From assembly GCA_027475525.1 (NCBI GenBank), contig JAMWFC010000046.1:2728001-2792000 (forward strand): DNA of 64,000 bases, in the 5' to 3' direction. The position numbers and the translations under genes were made by a program. The stretch comes from Macrolepiota albuminosa (lineage: Eukaryota > Basidiomycota > Agaricomycetes > Agaricales > Agaricaceae). Positions 55,497 to 64,000 of the stretch are shown here, in pieces; position 1 is the first letter of the stretch; each line of letters opens with the position of its first letter. The notes under the pieces are model-generated. The model saw only the letters and a program-made list of their open reading frames with translations, had not been told where the DNA came from and made no database searches.

Positions 55497-55776
55497 CACT
55501 GCTGGTGCTGGAAACTGTTTCCAACAGAAAAAGCAAAAAAGAAATGTGTCATACTATTTCTTTGTCACATTTTTGCCTTGGAAAAAGGCATTTTCCATTG
55601 TCTCTAACCTTTTTCCCTCACAAATATATGCCTCAAAAATGGCATAACACATTTCTTTTCTACTCTTTCCTGGAAAAAAAGTATTGGCTGCCAGCAGTGA
55701 ATATATGCCTCAAAAATGGCATAACACATTTCTTTTCTACTCTTTCCTGGAAAAAAAGTATTGGCTGCCAGCAGTG
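55497..55776. mobile_element. second MITE with CACTGCTGG termini and 3-bp target duplication
   Basis: Begins CACTGCTGGTGCTGG and ends GGCTGCCAGCAGTG; the inverted ends pair over about 55 bp including AAGAAATGTGT/ACACATTTCTT. Flanked by CTT at 55494-55496 and CTT at 55777-55779. It contains one 77-bp duplication (55622-55775), so the true length is about 203 bp, close to the other MITE. The ends differ from that MITE outside the first 9 bp, so they are related families, not copies. Confidence 0.85.
55622..55775. repeat. exact tandem duplication, 2 x 77 bp, in MITE
   Basis: The unit beginning AAATATATGCCTC is repeated at an offset of 77, duplicating one inverted end of the MITE. Confidence 0.9.
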
Positions 55777-55871
55777 CTTGGAGCCTTAACCGAACAAAGT
55801 GAGGTTAAGGTGGAGGCTGAATTACTTATACATACTTGGAGCTAGGGTGGAGGCTTATTTGGGGGGGGTTT

Positions 55872-55927
55872 GGGGGCGAAGCCCCCAACGAGATGCTAGC
55901 TGCGTGCCGAAGGCACGCGGCGCAGCT
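55872..55927. repeat. double GC-rich hairpin with GAA loops
   Basis: GGGGGC-GAA-GCCCCC (55872-55886) is followed 15 bp later by GCGTGCC-GAA-GGCACGC (55902-55918). An outer AGCTGCG/CGCAGCT pairing (55898-55904 with 55921-55927) is also possible. It stands out in AT-rich surroundings and follows a run of G (55861-55868). Confidence 0.8.
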
Positions 55928-57205
55928 CGTAATTACATAACCCAGGTAAGATATCAAGATAAGTAACAAGATGTTAATTACTGCCACCCTAAAGATGTAT
56001 TCTTACCCCATACGCATCCTTTGTGCCTGTCGAAATAAAACGTGTCATCTCAAAACACGCATCTGCTCAGAATATGGCATTGACCATAATGGTTTTACTG
56101 CATTTTCGAATTTTCCGTTGGGCATCGACGTGGAGGTGCCCCGGTGCTTCAGGGTCGACGCTTCAAATTCAATGGGCGTGTGTTGTGAAAAGAAGATCCT
56201 CCTCAGAATCTGAAACCATTGTTACTGCTAAAAAGAGATAAACGAGTGCCGCAATATATATATATATATATATGTTATGCACACACATGCATCCCCACAA
56301 GATAACGTCAGATAACTACCAGTCATGGGGTAAACCCCTTCGGTTTTTTCCAACTCACACTCAATGGGGTTTCAACGACAGGCTTCCAAGCCTAAAGATC
56401 CACGCGAGATACTCTCAAGATTGTCATACCCATGAAGGATTTTCTCCACACCAAGCCTCAGTGGGAAGCTTTTTGCCATTTGTTGAGAATGTCATTTTTA
56501 TGAGATTGAATGATGCCAAATATCATGCTTTATGCAGAGCAGTGAGTTCCTGGGAAGGCAGTTCGAGATGTCAGGCAGTTACAATGGGGTTTCTTGTAAG
56601 GTAAGAAGGCCAAGGAATGAACAGCCTGCCAAGAATGTGGCTGCCACAAAAGCACAAATTGATATATATATCTGTAGAAATATATGTATACTGTCCTCCA
56701 GTTTATGACATGACCTGATTCTATATGGACTACCGTTACATGACGACAGCTGCCCATGACCTCAGAAAAGAGTCCATATATTTTCTGTACAATTACTTGT
56801 TGGTGGAAGCCTATCACAATATCTCAGCAAGTGAAATATGGTCCACCGAGGATGGGTCGAAAATCAACTAAAAATTCAGCCTGCGCCCAAATCCTGTAAA
56901 TTGGTAATGGACTATAAGTCGTGAGAGCAGCTGCCAGTACCTTTTTCGTAAGCATCTTCCAATCGACGGAGATCCGACGATACTACGCGGGGAGAGTCCA
57001 GGAGCAGCTTCCCACATTCTTTACTTTGCTCTTGTACGGTCCTTGCCCCTTTGGTCATGATAGATATCTGGCAACCACCAACGAACGCGGAACTATTTGA
57101 GCTTTTCTCTCAAGAGTTGTCAATCGATGCTCTGACCCAGTGGACTGGTCCAAGATGAGGAAGCTATATAAATGTATGCAGACTTAGGTATCCTCAGGCC
57201 AAAGA
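55928..57205. other. intergenic, no supported gene
   Basis: Short frames on both strands lack recognisable domains. A (TA)n microsatellite lies at about 56253-56274. The 3' part contains the promoter of the oxidoreductase gene; a TATATAAATG word lies near 57166-57176, about 35 bp before the ATG. Confidence 0.45.
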
Positions 57206-58868
<1,663 letters not shown>

Positions 58869-59380
58869 CATTTTTCTTATACTCCTTTCCTGTTGTGATG
58901 GTTGGCACCACCTCGCCATGCTGTTTTACAATCAAAATCAGACTTAGTTATAATTTTGCAAAGGGGTTTGTGCGTGCGAACCAGGTCTCCATTAGGTCCA
59001 ATATCTGTGTCTGTGATACTTCGAGTGCTGTGGCTTTTTGGATTGCATAAGTTATGTCGAACGTCATCAGACTATAAGCTACTGAATAACCTTTCAAATT
59101 AACCAGTGAAATAACTGGCCTCAGACCAAAATTTAGTATCTGTCATATATCGGTGGTTTTCAAGTGAACTGCACCGTAGTTGCTTTGTTGCTGACAAATG
59201 AATGGTTCTATCTGCCGCAAATTCTTGCTCCCTTGCAGAGTCTTTAAATTCTCTGGAAATTATAGTATGCAAAAAGCATGGAATTCCATTTGTACATTGT
59301 ACAAGTCCTGTATGTAATAGAGTATATCTATTTGTGGAGTTAACATTCATCGATGAGCTACTGTTTAAGTATTTCATCTT
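58869..59380. other. intergenic between convergent genes
   Basis: About 510 bp between the 3' ends of the oxidoreductase (plus) and the MFS transporter (minus). No ORF with a recognisable domain. Confidence 0.5.
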
Positions 59381-61411
59381 TCATACTCTTGGTTGCCGTT
59401 GTGCACGATACCTAGGTCCGATCCAGATGACAAGATAGACGAAGGGTATGCCAAGCACTGAGAGGCCGGCCAATATTACAAAGGTCCATCCAATACCGAT
59501 TCCATCGAAGATGATGTCTATGATAGAAACCAGAACTGCACTGAGGGTACATCGCACCAGATTATTCTGGATAAACAAGGTCAATACTCATGTGAGTACC
59601 TCAGCTCCACGTTACCACTCACGCAGGCAGTGATCGATGAGCCCTGACCAGGAAAAAGATCAATCATTAGGGTTTGTGCTGAGTTCATAACCGCAATCGA
59701 GACATAACCGACTTCGTTGGACTATAAGATGTAACGTCATATTCCCGTGTCAAACTGCCTTACCAATGACCTGGATTATCAATGGTGCTGCAAGATTAAC
59801 TCTCTTTTCAATGCACCAACCATAACCTGCAGAACAAGCGACCAAGAGGATGAGCAGAGCAGGAAGAGATCTTAAACGGGCCTATAGCAGGATCCAGCGA
59901 CTGAAAATTTCTCTGCTAATAGGTTGTGCATACCTGTTCTATAGGAAAGTGTAGAGGAACGTTTTGCTTGCTCCCTGGGACCTTCAATCGCTCCGGGTCA
60001 TTCTCTTCTGATTGTCTTGACCTATTTTTTTCCGAGAGTCTACGGAATTCCCAGTCGAGAAGCTTGCCGTTGCAGACACTACCAATAGCCATGCCACCTC
60101 CAATCGCCAAGTAACACAGGCCAATTTCTGTCTCGGATAAAAAAGGGTATGCAGTGACAAACAAGGTGGAGATCGTTGCGGTATATCCATAATAAACAGC
60201 ACAAACAAGCGCAGTGAGTGAGAGAAGTATGATGATATCCACATGAACCAAAAGCCGAAATGGGTTTTGTATGCCCTTAGAGGGCGAGACAGATTCGTAA
60301 CAAGGTTCACCCCTGTGTCGTACGATAGGAAGAACAGGGCGATAAATGGGTGACGGTGGCACGCTCCCATCTCCAACAACGCTTCTCAGGGTTTCAGGCA
60401 GGAATCTGCAAGACTGCCATGTTAACAATAGTCAAAGTAACGTCAAAGACGCACAAAATTAGCATCACCAAACAAATCGAAGCACTGATACAAAGGAACC
60501 AGAAGATTGACCTGGTATATGATGTGCCAAAAAATAAGCGGAAACTGTCACATCACGAGAAACTTCATACCTCCAGCCTAGATGTTGAGATAGTGCACCA
60601 CCGATGACCGGACCGACAGCAGGACCGACCTTTAAGCATAGAGTATTAAACGTGTACACCCTTGGTTGTATGGAACCATAGCTATACCATAGGCCCTATG
60701 GTGAACATCCCAAGAAAGCTACCTCGCTCTTTGGGTTCAGCAATATCACCAATAACTCCAGCACCTAAACGTTGCAAATCATCAAAACAAAATATGAAGA
60801 CCAATACGACTTTTATACCGAGCGCTATCGTACTGGCGGATCCAGCGGCTTGCAAACATCGCAGGAGCATCAGAAGCCAGTAGGCAGAGGTTGGAACCAA
60901 CGCCAATCCAACACACGTTAATGAAAGAATCATCAGACATCCAAGGAAAATTAGACGTCGCCCTCGAAAATCAGATATAGGACCCCAGACCATAGGAGCT
61001 TCTCAGGGTTTTGTGAGTAGATTGTCGTGTAAATAGTAAAAGAGGATACCTATCCCTTGCATGACCATGTACATCGTGACCTTAAACACGAATCCATGAG
61101 TTGTCATTCATAAACTACATGAACAATACCGACTGTTAGATTGATTAGTTCTACGGACTTCTGAAACGCTTCTGAAATGGTTGGGAGAGCAGGAAGATAG
61201 ATGTTAGCTGTAAAAGGACTGAAAAAGAACACAGTCAGCGTACCAAATAAACCGTGAGTTGGTTGAGAAAATTGAACCTGAAGATGCCAGCGAACGCTAT
61301 AACAGAGACAATGAACCATTTTTCACTTGACGTAAAGACGCTATATGGTCTATTAGAAGCTTCTTTGGCGGAGGAACGGGGAATTCTGGAAGATTCAGTA
61401 TTGAGCGACAT
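59381..61411 (-). CDS. MFS transporter, DHA1 (drug:H+ antiporter) type
   Basis: Minus strand, start MSLNTESSRIPRSSAKEASN at 61411, stop TGA at 59381, with about nine introns. Twelve-helix MFS features appear in order: KWFIVSVIAFAGIF with PFTANIYLPALPTIS (helix 1 end), the loop signature GPISDFRGRRLIFLG, RCLQAAGSASTIALG, GVIGDIAEPKERGSFLG, the antiporter motif C region VGPAVGPVIGGALSQHLGWR, FLPETLR, a long central loop, and later helices (GYGWCIEKRVNLAAPLI, GYVSIAVMNSAQTLMIDLFP). NIYLPALP and motif C point to the DHA1 12-TM family (QDR/polyamine type). It is a plasma-membrane exporter by family; the substrate is unknown. Confidence 0.88.
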
Positions 61412-62079
61412 GTGAGAAGTAAGTACCCGCAATATGAACATAACTTATATATGCCAGATTTCATCAGTCCTTGATAGAAGCATCATAGCTCATTAGTAAT
61501 TCCGGAAAATTATTGACACTACAAACATCACCCATTACTATCACAAATCGATGGATTGCAACACATCGGCCTCACTTTTTCCCGATCGGACTTCAGCGCT
61601 CCCAGTGGAACGGGTTCTGCACAGCGAATCCGGGACGTGAGCCGAAAGTTGATCTAATTCAAGAACAGTTACCAAAAATCACCTAAGTTGTAAGCGTTAC
61701 ATACGTATGATTGCGCATGGATCGATCTGGTCGCAACTAGGGTTCCCGGGCCATGATTAGGGACTTAGATCGAAGAGAGAGAACCTTTTCGAAATAGACG
61801 GACAAATTATGTATCTGATATAAACAAGTTAGTTAGTTTTTCCTTCGAATCTCGTTTCAGTTTAGTTAGGGTACTACAGTGAAGTCAGATATCCCATCTG
61901 CTTACATAAATCAATGTATTGCAACAAGCCTCCATGGATAAAATTTTAAACGTTAACTCTCTTTGATACATGAGCTCTCACCAATCGAGTTTTGAGCTCT
62001 CCCCTTTCCACACTCCCTTTCTAGACACTCACTCAGTACTCAAATACCTACACTGCTATACCTAGCTCAAACTCCAGAC
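61412..62079. other. intergenic, no supported gene
   Basis: Promoter side of the MFS gene plus AT-rich DNA. TGGATTGCAACA near 61550 and TGTATTGCAACA near 61915 look like diverged copies of one short sequence. Nothing else is recognisable. Confidence 0.4.
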
Positions 62080-62906
62080 CATGCTATTTTGATGTCTGCT
62101 GTGGTGCTATTGTCACTTACGAGACAGTCTGGAACCATTGTAATTGTCCTAGATACCAACTCAATGCCTTGGCATTCATTTAGTGGCTCCAAGATAGGAA
62201 TCAGTCTGATTCTAACAAGCATGAGTGGTGTACTAGTAGCCATTGTGAGGAGCAAACAGAAGCTATAGACAATGTTAATCATGGGTCAAGGAAATGGGCT
62301 CAGATGACAAGATTTACATTCATCTATAATGTGATAGATGAAATAAATGCCACACAACTGTGGTCTCCAACCAGAAAGGAAGGGAATGAAATTGAGATGC
62401 AAGACCAGGAACAGCTGACTTTATCATGCAGTACCTCACCTGACATTACCATGTCTCATGAACCTAGCTTTACAGACAAGAAATCAGAGACTGGAGACTA
62501 TAACAATAGAACTAATTCTAATTCTGAGACTCACACATCTGCTGTTGAATCAGAGACTGATGAATATGAATTTGATGATGAAAATCTTGATACCATAACT
62601 TAGACTGATGCACAGACAATCTTGGCTGCACAGGAAAATCAAAATATGCTGGAAGAGGAAGAAACCTCCTTCAGGCTCATATTGAGTCTGCACATCTCTC
62701 AGAAATATATTCAGTTGATTCAGGGTGCAACTTTAGATGGAGACAAGCTAGATGAAGTTACTTTGTACCATCTTCAAAATCCTACTCAAGAATCTGTTGA
62801 CACCAATACTCCAGATGATCAGTTCTATTTTAAAATATTTAGCAGACAAAAGGGGCAGATGCAAAGCAAAGAGAGCTTAAATGATGTGAGCAGTTATGAA
62901 CACTGA
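62080..62906 (+). pseudogene. fragment of CACTA-like transposase, N-terminal part
   Basis: The plus strand carries CYFDVCCGAIVTYETVWNHC (compare CDCNVCCGAEVSSTTFWRHR at 55268), an acidic Ser/Thr/Glu-rich stretch (62304-62600), and SLHISQKYIQLIQGATLDGD with KLDEVTLYHLQNP, matching SLHISQQYSYLIEKATLDND and KLDEETLHNLRNP of the transposase at 52020-55268. A TAG at about 62601 and the lack of the catalytic part show that it is a remnant. Confidence 0.75.
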
Positions 62907-63132
62907 AAAACACACAGAAGACATCTTTGCACGATCTTTGCACAGAGCAACAATAGCAAATAAGAAAGACAACATTGCTCGTAATATTTGACGCAAGAAT
63001 TGTTACCTCCGCCATTCCATATCTAGGTCGCGTTTCATATCCGGGTTATTGATAGGTTTACGAGATCTTACCATCGTTTTATATCATCCATCCTCTGCGT
63101 ACAGGAAATATATACATCCAATAATGAAATCT

Positions 63133-63931
63133 TTACAGGTATGTAGGTAATACATCGTGAACAGACGTTAATGGACCCCAGTATCTCTCAAGCAGATCTT
63201 TAAATGAAATGGAGCCCGGCAAAAGAAGTGAAGGATTCACAACATTATCAGATGACAATTGCATGACCTTCGAAGTAAGCGTTAGCCTAGGGAATGGGAC
63301 GGGTATATAACACACCTGGTCTCGCGTGACGGTGAATAAGTTCGTTGGAAGCTTCTCCAAAATGGCGCCTTGGAGCAAGCCAACTCCATATGGGATAGAG
63401 ATAATAGGTCGATAGCGTTTGTTGTATTTCAAGGTTAACTCCATCAGTTGTTTGAAGGTGAAAACTATGAATGCGTTCTGCATTTTTTTAAACAAAATCC
63501 GTAGAAGGATCGGACATACTTTCAGGCCCGCCAGCCTCTATTATGCTACCTGAAACCGACTTGTTAACATCAGGATCGTCTCGTGCAATGATTTCGACAG
63601 CTTTGGCAAGATCTTCAACATACACCGGCTGAAAGCGTGAAGTTCCGCCACCAAAAACAGGCAGAAATGGAAGGAACTTCGATAGCCGAGAGAACCTCTG
63701 ATAGTAGCCTTGACATTGAGCAAAGCCCACATAGTTGAGAAGGATTCTCACGTTGAAAAAATCATCCTCAGGACCAAAGACAAGACTCGGCCGGATAATA
63801 GTCACATCTGGACAGATGTGCAGAATGGAATTTTCGGCCAGACCTTTCGATTTAGCATACATAACTTCGCTTTGGGGATCGGCACCTATGGCGCTGAAAT
63901 GGATAAGTTTTGCACCAACTCCCTTGGCAGC
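63133..63931 (-). CDS. complex I 39/40-kDa subunit, NDUFA9-like (5' part in gap)
   Basis: NAD(P)-binding short-chain/epimerase-like accessory subunit of mitochondrial NADH:ubiquinone oxidoreductase. The minus strand gives AAKGVGAKLIHFSAIGADPQ, YAKSKGLAEN (the YxxxK of the epimerase fold), VTIIRPSLVFGPEDDFFN, PVFGGGTSRFQPVYVEDLAK and EAGGPES. After introns it gives FTFKQLMELTLKYNKR, PYGVGLLQGAILEKLP, LSSDNVVNPS and LERYWGPLTSVHDVLPTYL, with TAA at 63133. The FGPEDDFFN and VQPVYVEDLA-type blocks and the C-terminal DNVV region are characteristic of NDUFA9. The N-terminal Rossmann glycine motif is missing because of the gap at 63932. Confidence 0.87.
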
Positions 63932-64000
63932 NNNNNNNNNNNNNNNNNNNNNNNNNNNNNNNNNNNNNNNNNNNNNNNNNNNNNNNNNNNNNNNNNNNNN
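63932..64000. other. assembly gap (N run to window end)
   Basis: 69 N up to the window edge, probably the start of a 100-N scaffold gap. Confidence 0.97.

Noticed and set aside
55861..55930. Helitron 3' end
   Set aside because: A hairpin is present but no CTRR terminus follows and no RepHel protein is in the window.
56272..56604. 110-residue plus-strand frame
   Set aside because: No domain, no splice logic, starts in a microsatellite region.

Overview
The window is nuclear DNA of a mushroom-forming basidiomycete (Agaricomycetes). The signs are dense genes with many 45-80 bp GT-AG introns, a mating-type homeodomain gene of the WFQNxR class, a DUF7721-type protein, fungal glycogenin, Ty3/gypsy elements and a CACTA-like transposase. 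No species can be named from the sequence.

Left third (1-20 kb), host genes: a homeodomain (HD2-class) mating-type gene cut by the left edge; two small conserved genes; glycogenin; a mitochondrial ABC1/UbiB-like kinase (Cqd1/YPL109c-like); REV7; a Snx4/Atg24-like sorting nexin; a PTM1-type seven-transmembrane protein; and RPB2. From memory, an HD gene close to glycogenin, YPL109c-like, sorting-nexin and RPB2 genes is what is expected for the flank of the A (HD) mating-type locus.

Middle (20-51 kb), mobile DNA: a MITE with a 3-bp target duplication; a hypothetical gene split by Ty3/gypsy element 1 (22381-34316, plus strand, right LTR running into an assembly gap); decayed helicase-like and IMP4 sequences; and Ty3/gypsy element 2 (37057-51204, minus strand, complete, 4-bp target duplication acgc), which sits in an intron of the IMP4 pseudogene. 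Both elements have LTRs, a matching primer site, Gag-protease, RT-RNase H-integrase and a matching polypurine tract. Both also carry, between integrase and the 3' LTR, a spliced gene on the opposite strand. It is homologous in the two elements, with the same exon order and a six-cysteine cluster resembling a fungal Zn2Cys6 domain. Element 2 has two further opposite-strand genes. This cargo is the best candidate for an undescribed system.

Right part (51-64 kb): a decayed CACTA-like transposase with a Ser-Asp repeat; a second MITE; a double GAA-loop hairpin; an old-yellow-enzyme-type oxidoreductase; an MFS transporter; a decayed fragment of a related transposase; and the 3' part of an NDUFA9-like complex I gene running into a gap.

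Two cautions affect every ORF here. First, 22 tandem duplications with a period of exactly 77 bp are scattered through the window and break frames; they look like unmerged k=77 overlaps from assembly. Second, substitutions between the LTRs of element 2 are all transitions at CpG sites by my reading, so CGA-to-TGA stops are expected from deamination.
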